Source: Flavobacterium profundi
Lineage (GTDB): Bacteria > Bacteroidota > Bacteroidia > Flavobacteriales > Flavobacteriaceae
Direction: 5' to 3'
Length of the DNA stretch: 64,000 nt
Assembly: GCF_006491645.1 (NCBI RefSeq)
Contig: NZ_VDCZ01000009.1
Coordinates: forward strand, 62,001 to 126,000
This document shows, piece after piece, positions 9,652 to 17,971 of this stretch. Below the pieces are notes generated by a model. It saw only the letters and a list, made by a program, of their open reading frames with translations, was not told the DNA's origin and ran no database searches. The position numbers and the translations under genes were made by a program. Each line of letters starts with the position of its first letter. Position 1 is the stretch's first letter.

Positions 9652-10515
9652 ATGAAAAATAGTTTCAAAAATAATAGTAAAATAAGCTTGTTGCTTATGT
9701 ATACTCTTTTATTAATTGGGTGTCAAAACATGGATGAACCCGCATTGGGAGATTATCCAAAAGATGAAAATCCTGCTGGAGGACCTTTAAAATTCTATGT
9801 ACCTTTTAATTTTGATAATGAGAGTAATCTTTTTAATGCTGTAGATGTTATTAGAGCTAAATTTCCAACGGAAAATGGCTTCAATCAAGTTGACGGTGTA
9901 AATGGAAAGGCTTTTCACGGTGTTGCAGATGCAAAAATTCAATATGCAAAACCAAATGATTGGGCATCAACAGTAAGTAGTTTTACTGTGGCTTTTTGGG
10001 AAAAACATGATGGACAAACGATGAATGGATCAAATCCAGGTGCCGAACATATATTCAGTATTCCTTCTACAAACGGACATTGGTCTAGTTCAACTATGTT
10101 TTTAATTTTTGATCAATATTCTGGTTCTTCTACAGCTGCTGCAGTTAAATTTGTTATGATCGATGCCGATATGAGCGATACTTGGATGACTTGGGAAGGA
10201 GCTAATTCTATAGAAGGATTACTCGATAATCAATGGCATCATTTTGCTTTTTGCTACGATGCAAACACTTCTACTATGACTTTATTTATTGATGGTCAAG
10301 CATATGGTACTAAAACTTGGGGAACTCACGGTGGTTTAACTCTTGATAATTCTAAAGTATCTTCTTTTAGAATTGGTAACGGACCTCAATCTCAAAACTC
10401 GACGGGAGACAATTGGTTATATTCTAATTGGAAAGGTGCTTTGGATCAGTTCCGATTATATAATATCGCTTTGTCAGCCTCAGAAGTACAAGAACTTTAT
10501 ACTACTAATCAATAA
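9652..10515 (+). CDS. LamG/concanavalin-like lectin lipoprotein, probable surface glycan-binding protein
   Basis: This 287-residue protein has a lipoprotein signal peptide with Cys24 (LLLIGCQNMDE). From about residue 50 to the end it is a single LamG/pentraxin-like jelly-roll domain, recognisable from FTVAFWEKHDG, NQWHHFAFCYDANTSTMTLFIDG and the closing KGALDQFRLYNIALSASEVQELY. It occupies the position after susD where PULs usually encode an accessory surface glycan-binding protein, so binding the target glycan outside the cell is the likely role. No catalytic motif is apparent. A hairpin follows at 10525-10553. Confidence 0.8.
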   Translation: MKNSFKNNSKISLLLMYTLLLIGCQNMDEPALGDYPKDENPAGGPLKFYVPFNFDNESNLFNAVDVIRAKFPTENGFNQVDGVNGKAFHGVADAKIQYAKPNDWASTVSSFTVAFWEKHDGQTMNGSNPGAEHIFSIPSTNGHWSSSTMFLIFDQYSGSSTAAAVKFVMIDADMSDTWMTWEGANSIEGLLDNQWHHFAFCYDANTSTMTLFIDGQAYGTKTWGTHGGLTLDNSKVSSFRIGNGPQSQNSTGDNWLYSNWKGALDQFRLYNIALSASEVQELYTTNQ

Positions 10516-10524
10516 AAAATACAG

Positions 10525-10553
10525 CAACCAGACTATAAGAAATAGTCTGGTTG
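10525..10553 (+). terminator. terminator-like hairpin between the LamG and GH144 genes
   Basis: CAACCAGACTAT at 10525-10536 pairs perfectly with ATAGTCTGGTTG at 10542-10553, followed by TTTTT. The next ATG is only 11 bases after the stem, so there is no room for a promoter. The enzyme genes must be expressed by read-through or from a promoter inside the LamG gene. It may therefore be a partial terminator, an mRNA 3'-end stabiliser, or both. Confidence 0.75.
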
Positions 10554-10564
10554 TTTTTAATATC

Positions 10565-11923
10565 ATGAAATTATTACCTCTTATATTTATTTTTACTTTA
10601 TTCTCATCAGTAAGTTGTACCGATAATTCTACTACTACAACTGAAACGGAACATCCAACGTATACAGATGAAGAATTAATGACTCAAGTACAACAAGATG
10701 CATTCAAATATTTTTGGGATTGGGCTAACCCCAATTCTAAATTAGCACGTGAACGATATTTGGTTGAAAATCCAAGTTTTGAAGCCAATATTGTTACTAC
10801 AGGTGGTTCAGGTTTTGGTTTAATGACAATTTTAGTAGGTGTAGAGAGAGGTTTTGTTTCTCGTGCAGAAGCTGTTTCTAGACTAACTACTGCATTACAT
10901 TTTCTAGAAACTGCAGATAGATTTCATGGTGCTTGGCCGCATTGGATTAATGGAACAACAGGAGAAGTAATTCCTTTTGGAACAGTAGATAATGGAGGCG
11001 ATTTAGTTGAAACTGCCTTTTTATGCCAAGGATTGCTGACTGTGAGAGAATATTTTAAAAATGGTGATGCTTCAGAGCAAGCATTAGCTCAAAAAGCAGA
11101 TGAATTGTGGAAAGGTGTAGAATGGAATTGGTATACCAAAGGTGAAAATGTACTGTATTGGCATTGGTCACCTAATTATGAATGGCAACTCAATCATAAG
11201 ATTCAAGGATATGATGAATGTTTAATTACGTATATTATGGCTGCTGCGTCACCTACTCATCCAATTACTCCAGAAGTGTATCAACAAGGCTGGGCTAGAA
11301 ATGGAGCAATAGTAAGCGCTGCGTCTAAGTATGATTTTCCATTGGTATTGAATCATAACGGTGCTCCAGGAAATGTAGGACCAATGTTTTGGGCACATTA
11401 TTCTTATTTAGGTTTAGATCCAAGAGGGTTAACAGATCAGTATGCAAATTATTGGGATTTAACTAAAAATCATACCGAAATTATGTACAGCTATTGTGTG
11501 ATTAATCCACAAGGCTGGACCGGTTACAATGAAAAATGTTGGGGTTTAACCGCTAGTTATACTAGAAATTCGGATGGGTCAACAGGTTATGCAGCTCATC
11601 AACCCAATAACGATAAAGGTGTCATTTCTCCTACTGCAGCATTGTCTTCGTTTCCTTATAAACCAGATGCTGCAATGCATTTTCTGCGCTTTTTATATGA
11701 AGAAAAGAAAAATCAATATGTTGGTTTTGCAGGTCCATATGATGCTTTTTCTCCAAAATTTAACTGGGTAACCCAAAGATATTTAGCTATCGATCAAGGA
11801 ACAATAGCTCCTATGATTGAAAATCATAGAACTGGACTTTTATGGAATTTATTCATGCAAGCTCCTGAAATACAAAATGGATTACAAAACTTAGGATTTT
11901 CATCCACTCAACACGGCTTCTAA
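10565..11923 (+). CDS. GH144-type endo-beta-1,2-glucanase (glucoamylase-like PF10091 family) lipoprotein
   Basis: This 452-residue protein starts at ATG 10565. The open frame continues upstream into the LamG gene, but only this start gives a lipoprotein signal (FSSVSC, Cys18). The mature part is an all-helical (alpha/alpha)6 glycoamylase-family enzyme. Signatures include TGGSGFGLMTILVGVERGFV, FHGAWPHWINGTTGEVIPFG, GDLVETAFLCQGLL, WHWSPNYEW and QGYDECLITYIMAAAS. Characterised members of this family (GH144) cut beta-1,2-glucan to sophoro-oligosaccharides. It shares the TAATG stop/start with the esterase downstream. Beta-1,2 specificity is family-based inference; other beta-glucans are possible. 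Confidence 0.82.
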   Translation: MKLLPLIFIFTLFSSVSCTDNSTTTTETEHPTYTDEELMTQVQQDAFKYFWDWANPNSKLARERYLVENPSFEANIVTTGGSGFGLMTILVGVERGFVSRAEAVSRLTTALHFLETADRFHGAWPHWINGTTGEVIPFGTVDNGGDLVETAFLCQGLLTVREYFKNGDASEQALAQKADELWKGVEWNWYTKGENVLYWHWSPNYEWQLNHKIQGYDECLITYIMAAASPTHPITPEVYQQGWARNGAIVSAASKYDFPLVLNHNGAPGNVGPMFWAHYSYLGLDPRGLTDQYANYWDLTKNHTEIMYSYCVINPQGWTGYNEKCWGLTASYTRNSDGSTGYAAHQPNNDKGVISPTAALSSFPYKPDAAMHFLRFLYEEKKNQYVGFAGPYDAFSPKFNWVTQRYLAIDQGTIAPMIENHRTGLLWNLFMQAPEIQNGLQNLGFSSTQHGF

Positions 11924-12621
11924 TGAAAAAAATGATGTATATAGTATGTTTTGTTTTTTGCCAATTCCTTTTGGCACAAACCACACATAAAACTTTTAAA
12001 ACTAGTGTTCAATTGAAATATGAATATCAATACGCGTTACACAAACCTCAAGGTGATGCAAAAAAACCTTTGCTCATTTTTTTACATGGTTCAGGTGAAA
12101 AAGGGACAGATGTAGAATTGGTAAAAGTACACGGACCTTTTAAATACCTTAAAACACACGAATTGGATGCTTATGTTTTAGCACCACAATGCCCAAAAGA
12201 GGTGTACTGGGAATCAGAATCTTTGTACCAATTAATTCAAGACGTTATCAAGCAAAATAAAAATATTGATACCAATCGAATCTATCTAACGGGATTAAGT
12301 ATGGGAGCTTGGGGCGCATGGAATTTAGCCTTTGCACATCCAGAAATGTTTGCTGCATTAGTTCCTATAGCAGGTTTTGTAGATCGTGTACCAATGCTTG
12401 AAAATTGTAAAATAAAAGATATTCCAACGCGCATTTTTCATGGTTTAGTGGATGATGTGGTAGATGTGCGCTATTCTATTGATATCTATAAAAAATTGAA
12501 AAATTGTAGTACAGATATCGAATTAACCATTTTTGATGATGCCAATCATGATAGTTGGACAAGAGTTTATGATAATGATGCCATTTACAAATGGATGTTC
12601 CAACAAAAAAAGCCCAATTAA
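11923..12621 (+). CDS. secreted alpha/beta-hydrolase esterase (PHB-depolymerase / prolyl-oligopeptidase-like)
   Basis: This 232-residue protein has an N-terminal signal peptide ending near residue 19 (FLLAQ). The alpha/beta-hydrolase core shows the oxyanion stretch LLIFLHGSGEKG, the nucleophile elbow G-L-S126-M-G, a catalytic-acid region (HGLVDDVVDV) and the histidine in DANHDSW. The family removes acyl groups from carbohydrates or hydrolyses short polyesters. Lying between the GH144 and GH3 genes, with its ATG overlapping the GH144 stop, it probably strips acyl substituents from the glycan. The acyl group is unknown. Confidence 0.78.
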   Translation: MKKMMYIVCFVFCQFLLAQTTHKTFKTSVQLKYEYQYALHKPQGDAKKPLLIFLHGSGEKGTDVELVKVHGPFKYLKTHELDAYVLAPQCPKEVYWESESLYQLIQDVIKQNKNIDTNRIYLTGLSMGAWGAWNLAFAHPEMFAALVPIAGFVDRVPMLENCKIKDIPTRIFHGLVDDVVDVRYSIDIYKKLKNCSTDIELTIFDDANHDSWTRVYDNDAIYKWMFQQKKPN

Positions 12622-12643
12622 TACTATAAATACGAATTAAAAA

Positions 12644-14947
12644 ATGAAGTTAAAATACTTTATACCTATCCTAACTTTAAGTTTGTTTTTGAGTTGTTCT
12701 CAGAAACAAGTTACGAATACAAAGAAAGAGAATACTAGAGAAAAATTTATTGCAGAATTGTTAGCAAAAATGACTCTAGAAGAAAAAATAGGACAATTAA
12801 ATTTACCAAGTGCTGGTGATTTTACAACAGGTCAAGCTACTAATTCAGACATTGGTAAAAAGATTGAAGAGGGTTTAGTCGGCGGATTATTTAATATCAA
12901 ATCGGTTGCTAAAATTAAAGATGTACAACGTGTGGCAGTTGAAAAAAGCCGTTTAAAAATTCCTTTGCTTTTTGGAATGGATGTTATACATGGCTATGAA
13001 ACTACTTTTCCTATTCCATTAGGTACTTCTTGCACATGGAATATGGAACTAACTCAAAAAATGGCTCAAACCGCTGCAAAAGAAGCGAGCGCTGATGGAA
13101 TCTGCTGGACTTTTTCGCCTATGGTTGATTTATCTAGAGACCCAAGATGGGGTAGAGTTGCAGAAGGTGGAGGTGAAGACCCTTATTTAGGTGGGGCAAT
13201 AGCTAAAGCTATGGTAAAAGGGTATCAAGGGGAAGATCTATCTGATCCGTATACAATTTTATCTTGTGTAAAGCACTTCGCATTATATGGTGCTTCAGAA
13301 GCAGGAAGAGATTATAATACGGTAGATATGAGTCGTACGAGTATGTATAATTATTATTTCAAACCGTATCAAGCTGCAATTGAAGCAGGAGTAGGTTCAG
13401 TAATGGCTTCATTTAATGAAATTGATGGTGTTCCTGCAACGGGTAATAAATGGTTAATGACTGAAGTTTTACGTAATCAATGGAATTTTAAAGGCTTTGT
13501 TGTTACTGATTATACAGGTGTTAATGAAATGATTGATCATGGAATGGGTGATTTAACTACTGTCTCTGCATTAGCTATAAACGCTGGTATTGACATGGAT
13601 ATGGTAGGAGAAGGGTTTTTAAAAACCCTTAAAAAATCTGTGGAAGAGGGTAAAGTCAGTATCTCCCAATTAGACGCAGCTGTAAAACGTATTCTCGAAG
13701 CCAAGTACGATTTAGGATTGTTTGAAAATCCATATAAATATTGTGATGAAGATAGAGCGAAGACAGAGATTTTTACCAAAGAACATAGAGCATTTGCACA
13801 ACAAGTTGCTACAGAATCTTTTGTATTATTAAAAAATGAAAATCAAGTGTTGCCTTTACAAGCCAATCAAAAAGTAGCTCTAGTAGGTCCTCTAGCTGAT
13901 GCCAAAGAAAACATGCCAGGAACCTGGAGTGTGGCTACCAAATTTGAAAATGCAATTGCTTTAAAAACAAGTCTTTCAGAAAAATTAGGAACTAATTTGT
14001 TATATGCAAAAGGATGTAATTTAGATTATGATTTAGAATTTGAAAAAAGAGTAGGTGTCTTTGGAAAAGCAATTCAACGTGACGGTCGTTCTGATCAAGA
14101 ATTGCATCAAGAAGCAATGGATGCAGCTAAAAAAGCAGATGTAGTAGTATTTGCTATTGGTGAAGCTGCTGAAATGAGTGGGGAATGTAGTAGTCGTTCT
14201 GATATTACAATTCCAAAAGCACAGAAAGATTTGTTAGAAAAATTAAGCACTTTAAATAAACCCATTGTTCTCGTATTGTTTACAGGAAGACCTTTAGCTA
14301 TTACTGAGGAATCTGATATAGCAAACGCGATTTTGAATGTATGGTTTCCTGGTACGGAAGCAGGACCAGCTATAACAGAAGTTTTGTACGGAGAGGTTAA
14401 TCCTTCTGGGAAATTATCCATGACTTTTCCGAGAAATTTAGGGCAAGTACCGATCTATTACAATCATAAAAATACAGGAAGACCTTTAAGCCCAGAAAAA
14501 ACGATAAAAGGGGAATTTGAAAAGTTTAAATCGAATTATTTGGACGTTGCGAATACCCCTTTATATCCTTTCGGTTTTGGGCTTAGCTACACCACTTTTG
14601 ATTATTCTTCAGTAAAGATTTCAAATGCTAAGTTAACTAAAGGAGGTACTATTAATGCTAGTGTAAAAGTTGCGAACACAGGTAAGTATGATGGAAAAGA
14701 AGTTGTACAATTATATATTAGAGATGTAGTTGGTTCTACAACTCGACCAGTAAAAGAATTAAAAGGATTCCAAAAAGTATTTCTTAAAAAAGGGGAAACA
14801 AAAAACATAACCTTTACAATTACAGAAGAAGACTTAAAATTTTATGATTTTGATTTGAATTTTGTAGCAGAACCAGGGCAATTTGAAGTTTTTATTGGGA
14901 CCAATTCAGACACCCAAAATAAGATGTTATTTGAGTTAGTTAATTAA
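12644..14947 (+). CDS. GH3 beta-glucosidase (BglX-like) lipoprotein
   Basis: This 767-residue enzyme releases glucose from the non-reducing end of beta-gluco-oligosaccharides. It has a lipoprotein signal with Cys18 (LFLSCSQ). The GH3 N-terminal barrel shows LFGMDVIHGYETTFPIPLG and WGRVAEGGGEDPYLG, and the nucleophile is Asp289 in the VVTDYTG motif. The C-terminal sandwich carries the acid/base region GEAAEMSGECSSRSDI. A fibronectin-III-like domain forms the last 80 or so residues (GKEVVQLYIRD ... LKGFQKV). The length is that of BglX. Family members acting on sophoro-oligosaccharides exist, which fits its pairing with the GH144 gene. A terminator-like hairpin follows. Confidence 0.92.
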   Translation: MKLKYFIPILTLSLFLSCSQKQVTNTKKENTREKFIAELLAKMTLEEKIGQLNLPSAGDFTTGQATNSDIGKKIEEGLVGGLFNIKSVAKIKDVQRVAVEKSRLKIPLLFGMDVIHGYETTFPIPLGTSCTWNMELTQKMAQTAAKEASADGICWTFSPMVDLSRDPRWGRVAEGGGEDPYLGGAIAKAMVKGYQGEDLSDPYTILSCVKHFALYGASEAGRDYNTVDMSRTSMYNYYFKPYQAAIEAGVGSVMASFNEIDGVPATGNKWLMTEVLRNQWNFKGFVVTDYTGVNEMIDHGMGDLTTVSALAINAGIDMDMVGEGFLKTLKKSVEEGKVSISQLDAAVKRILEAKYDLGLFENPYKYCDEDRAKTEIFTKEHRAFAQQVATESFVLLKNENQVLPLQANQKVALVGPLADAKENMPGTWSVATKFENAIALKTSLSEKLGTNLLYAKGCNLDYDLEFEKRVGVFGKAIQRDGRSDQELHQEAMDAAKKADVVVFAIGEAAEMSGECSSRSDITIPKAQKDLLEKLSTLNKPIVLVLFTGRPLAITEESDIANAILNVWFPGTEAGPAITEVLYGEVNPSGKLSMTFPRNLGQVPIYYNHKNTGRPLSPEKTIKGEFEKFKSNYLDVANTPLYPFGFGLSYTTFDYSSVKISNAKLTKGGTINASVKVANTGKYDGKEVVQLYIRDVVGSTTRPVKELKGFQKVFLKKGETKNITFTITEEDLKFYDFDLNFVAEPGQFEVFIGTNSDTQNKMLFELVN

Positions 14948-14967
14948 CTGTTTTTATTTTTCTTATG

Positions 14968-14998
14968 CCCTCAAAAGAATCTTTTGAGGGTATTTTTT
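14968..14998 (+). terminator. terminator-like hairpin between the GH3 and GH43-like genes
   Basis: CCCTCAAAAG at 14968-14977 pairs with CTTTTGAGGG at 14981-14990, followed by a T-run to about 14998. The next ATG is at 15010, which leaves no space for a promoter. As at 10525, downstream genes must depend on read-through or an internal promoter. Confidence 0.8.
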
Positions 14999-15009
14999 AA
15001 TTTTATATC

Positions 15010-16773
15010 ATGACAAACAAATTCTACAACGCAATACTTTTCTTAGTATTTGTAACCTATGGTTTTTCACAACAAAAAACCTTTTGTAACCCTATAAATA
15101 TTGATTATGGATATACACCTATACCTAATTTATATGCTCAAGGAAAGCATAGAGCTACTGCAGATCCAGTAATTGTAAATTTTAAAGGAAAATACTTTTT
15201 ATTTTCCACTAATCAATGGGGTTATTGGTGGAGTACCGATATGCTACAATGGAATTTTGTTTCTCGAAAATTTTTAAAAGCAGATGCCAAAGTGTATGAC
15301 GAATTATGTGCTCCAGCAGCTTTTGTAATGAAAGACGAAATGTATTTAATAGGTTCCACTCATAAACCTTATTTTTCTTTGTTTAAAACTAAAGACGGTA
15401 CTACAGATGACTGGGAAGTAGCAGTAGAAGATTTTAAAGTAGGTGCTTGGGATCCTGGGTTTTTATATGATGAAGAGCAAGATAAGTTGTATTTGTATTG
15501 GGGTTCAAGTAATGAGTTTCCTATTTTGGGAACAGAAATCAATACGAAAACATTGCAATCTGAAGGATTTGTAAAACCGATGATATCTTTACATCCTGAA
15601 GATCATGGTTGGGAGCGTTTTGGGGAATATAACGACAATACTTTTTTACAACCTTTTATGGAAGGTGCTTGGATGACAAAACATAATGGGAAATATTATT
15701 TACAATATGGAGCTCCAGCTACCGAGTTTAGCGGATATGCTGATGGTGTTTTTACGAGTAAAGATCCTTTAGATGCTTTTGCTTATCAATCACATAATCC
15801 GTTTTCTTATAAACCAGGTGGTTTTGCACGAGGTGCGGGTCATGGTGCTACCTATCAAGATAATTTTGGAAATTGGTGGCATATTTCAACACTAATTTTG
15901 GGACAAAAAAATAATTTTGAACGACGTATTGGAATTTGGCCTTCAGGTTTTGACCAAGACGATGTGCTGTATTGCAATACCGCTTATGGAGACTACCCTA
16001 CATTCTTACCAGAATTTGCACAGGGAAAAGACTTTACCAAAGGATTATTTCGTGGTTGGATGTTGCTAAACTACAATAAACCTGTACAAGTTTCTTCAAC
16101 TTTGGGTGGCTACCAACCTAATTTTGCAGTTGATGAAGATATGAAAACTTATTGGAGTGCTACAACTGGAGATAAAGGAGAATGGTTTCAAACCGATTTA
16201 GGTGAAATAGCAACCATAAATGCTATTCAGATTAATTATGCAGATCAAGATGCCACATTTACAGGTAAAAGTTTAGGTGTTTTTCATCAATACAAAATTT
16301 ATGGCTCTTTAGATGGAAAGAAATGGAAAGTAATTGTTGATAAAAGCAATAATACAACCGATGTTCCTCATGATTATGTAGAATTGGTACAACCTACAAC
16401 AGCACGCTACCTTAAATTAGAAAACATAAAAATGCCTACCGGAAAATTTGCGTTAAGTGGTTTTCGAGTTTTTGGTAAAGGAAATGGAGTTGCTCCTAAA
16501 AAAGTAGAAAACTTTATGGTACTTCGAGCAGATAAGAATAAATTTGGAGAAAGAAGAAGTTCGTGGATTCGTTGGCAACAAAATGAGGGAGCTGATGGTT
16601 ATGTTATTTATTTTGGTAAAAGTCCAGATAAATTATATGGAAGTATTATGGTTTATGGAAAAAACGATTATTTCTTTACAGGAATGGATCGAACAGACAC
16701 CTATTATTTCCAAATTGAAGCCTTCAATGTGAATGGAATAAGTGAAAGGACAGAAACAATAAAAGTAGAATAA
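15010..16773 (+). CDS. secreted GH43-like five-bladed propeller protein with discoidin (F5/8) and FN3 domains
   Basis: This 587-residue protein has a signal peptide to about residue 20 (TYGFSQ). Residues about 22-340 resemble a GH43-family beta-propeller. RATADPVIVNFKGKYFLFST carries the Asp expected for the general base, and AWDPGFLYDEEQDKLYLYWG and WHISTLILG are further blades. Residues about 350-485 are an F5/8-type C (CBM32-like) domain (GGYQPNFAVDEDMKTYWSAT ... RYLKLENIKMPTGKFALSGF). The last 90 residues look like FN3. GH43 enzymes usually act on arabinose or xylose linkages, so the activity here on a presumed beta-glucan is unclear. It may be a divergent exo-enzyme. It ends directly against the next gene. 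Confidence 0.8.
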   Translation: MTNKFYNAILFLVFVTYGFSQQKTFCNPINIDYGYTPIPNLYAQGKHRATADPVIVNFKGKYFLFSTNQWGYWWSTDMLQWNFVSRKFLKADAKVYDELCAPAAFVMKDEMYLIGSTHKPYFSLFKTKDGTTDDWEVAVEDFKVGAWDPGFLYDEEQDKLYLYWGSSNEFPILGTEINTKTLQSEGFVKPMISLHPEDHGWERFGEYNDNTFLQPFMEGAWMTKHNGKYYLQYGAPATEFSGYADGVFTSKDPLDAFAYQSHNPFSYKPGGFARGAGHGATYQDNFGNWWHISTLILGQKNNFERRIGIWPSGFDQDDVLYCNTAYGDYPTFLPEFAQGKDFTKGLFRGWMLLNYNKPVQVSSTLGGYQPNFAVDEDMKTYWSATTGDKGEWFQTDLGEIATINAIQINYADQDATFTGKSLGVFHQYKIYGSLDGKKWKVIVDKSNNTTDVPHDYVELVQPTTARYLKLENIKMPTGKFALSGFRVFGKGNGVAPKKVENFMVLRADKNKFGERRSSWIRWQQNEGADGYVIYFGKSPDKLYGSIMVYGKNDYFFTGMDRTDTYYFQIEAFNVNGISERTETIKVE

Positions 16774-17619
16774 ATGAAATTTTTTGTAACGCTTTTTGTA
16801 ACACTAGTAAGCCATTTTATCATGGCACAAACAGAAATGAATGTAATGAGTTATAACATTCGTTTGGGTTCAGCTAAAGATGGAGCAAATAATTGGGAAA
16901 CCAGAAAAGAGAAACTAGTCGCTTTATTAGACTATTATGAAGCAGATTTTATTGGTTTGCAAGAAGTTCAAAAATTTCAATTGGATTATATAACTACTCA
17001 TTTGACTAATTATAAAGTTATTGGTTTACCAAGAGAAGAAGGAGAATTTGCTGAATATTCCTGTATTTTATACCATGAAAAACGCTATACAGTGGAAGAG
17101 CAGCATACGCTTTGGTTGTCCGAAACTCCAGAAAAAATGTCTAAAGGTTGGGACGCAGCTTGTCATCGAATAGTAACTTATGGAAGATTTAAAGATAAAA
17201 AAGACAAAAAACAATATTGGATAGCCAATACGCATTTGGATCATCAAGGTTTAGAAGCGAGAGAAAAATCAGCTGAATTGTTAGTAAAACTTGCAAATGA
17301 ATTGAACCATCAACAAGCAATTCCTTTTGTTTTAACTGGAGATTTTAATGCGGCTCCAGAAGAAAAAACAATTACTCTTTTGAAAGCCAACTTATGGGAT
17401 ACATACGAAAAGGCAATTAAAAAACCGTATGGACCAAAAGGAACTTGGAATGCGTTTCATTTTCAAGAAAAGATTACCAATAGAATCGATTATATTTTCT
17501 ATTCGAAAGTAAATGACTTGCAAGTCCAAAAAATTGCAATTATAGATGATTTTTATGATTTTAAGTACCCAAGTGATCATTTACCTGTTTTGGTTACTTT
17601 TAAAAAAGAAAAATCCTGA
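16774..17619 (+). CDS. secreted endonuclease/exonuclease/phosphatase (EEP) family protein
   Basis: This 281-residue protein starts immediately after the stop codon of the GH43-like gene. A signal peptide ends near residue 19 (FIMAQ), so it acts outside the cytoplasm. The EEP metal-dependent phosphoesterase motifs are complete: MSYNIRLG, GLQEVQ, ANTHLDHQG, LTGDFNAAP and SDHLPVLV. The family includes DNases, sphingomyelinases and other phosphodiesterases. Its position as last gene of a glycan operon suggests removal of a phosphate-containing substituent rather than DNA turnover; that is inference. A strong terminator follows. Confidence 0.88.
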   Translation: MKFFVTLFVTLVSHFIMAQTEMNVMSYNIRLGSAKDGANNWETRKEKLVALLDYYEADFIGLQEVQKFQLDYITTHLTNYKVIGLPREEGEFAEYSCILYHEKRYTVEEQHTLWLSETPEKMSKGWDAACHRIVTYGRFKDKKDKKQYWIANTHLDHQGLEAREKSAELLVKLANELNHQQAIPFVLTGDFNAAPEEKTITLLKANLWDTYEKAIKKPYGPKGTWNAFHFQEKITNRIDYIFYSKVNDLQVQKIAIIDDFYDFKYPSDHLPVLVTFKKEKS

Positions 17620-17648
17620 TTACATAAGCGTAATCAGGATTTTTTTTA
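17611..17648. terminator. bidirectional terminator closing the PUL
   Basis: AAATCCTGATTA at 17611-17622 pairs with TAATCAGGATTT at 17631-17642, followed by Ts. The stop codon of the EEP gene lies within the 5' arm. It separates the plus-strand PUL from the convergent minus-strand operon. Confidence 0.88.
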
Positions 17649-17960
17649 ATTCCAAAGGGTGCCATCTAAACCTAAGACAGTTCCTATCCAAAGAAAGAAA
17701 AGGAGAATCAAAGCACTACTTAAGAATAAAAGTAAATTCAAAAATTTTGATTTTGTTTTCTTCGTATTTATAAAATAAAAACAAACACCACCAATTGAAG
17801 TGATAAAAGGCGTAATAATTAAAGGTTTGATGAACCAAAAATTGCCCCATGCTGGATTTGGATTGGGTACCGTAAATACTAACATGGAAATTAATACTAA
17901 AGCTAAAACAGGTCCAGCAATTGCAAATTGTATAGCATTGGAAAAATGTAGCCTATTCAT
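17646..17960 (-). CDS. small inner-membrane protein (last gene of the creD operon)
   Basis: This 104-residue protein has three hydrophobic segments (about 9-30, 43-65 and 75-97) and no other recognisable motif. Similar small proteins occur in flavobacteria without known function. It starts 11 bases after the creD stop and is the last member of the six-gene operon starting at 21078. The convergent terminator at 17611-17648 ends the transcript. Confidence 0.7.
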   Translation of the reverse strand: MNRLHFSNAIQFAIAGPVLALVLISMLVFTVPNPNPAWGNFWFIKPLIITPFITSIGGVCFYFINTKKTKSKFLNLLLFLSSALILLFFLWIGTVLGLDGTLWN

Positions 17961-17971
17961 ATTCTTACATT

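Noticed and set aside
10343..10564. N-terminal extension of the GH144 gene
   Set aside because: It overlaps the LamG gene and crosses a terminator hairpin; the ATG at 10565 gives a proper lipoprotein signal.
13537..13779. Minus-strand open frames inside the GH3 gene
   Set aside because: The GH3 frame shows strong family motifs throughout; opposite frames have no start context or motif.
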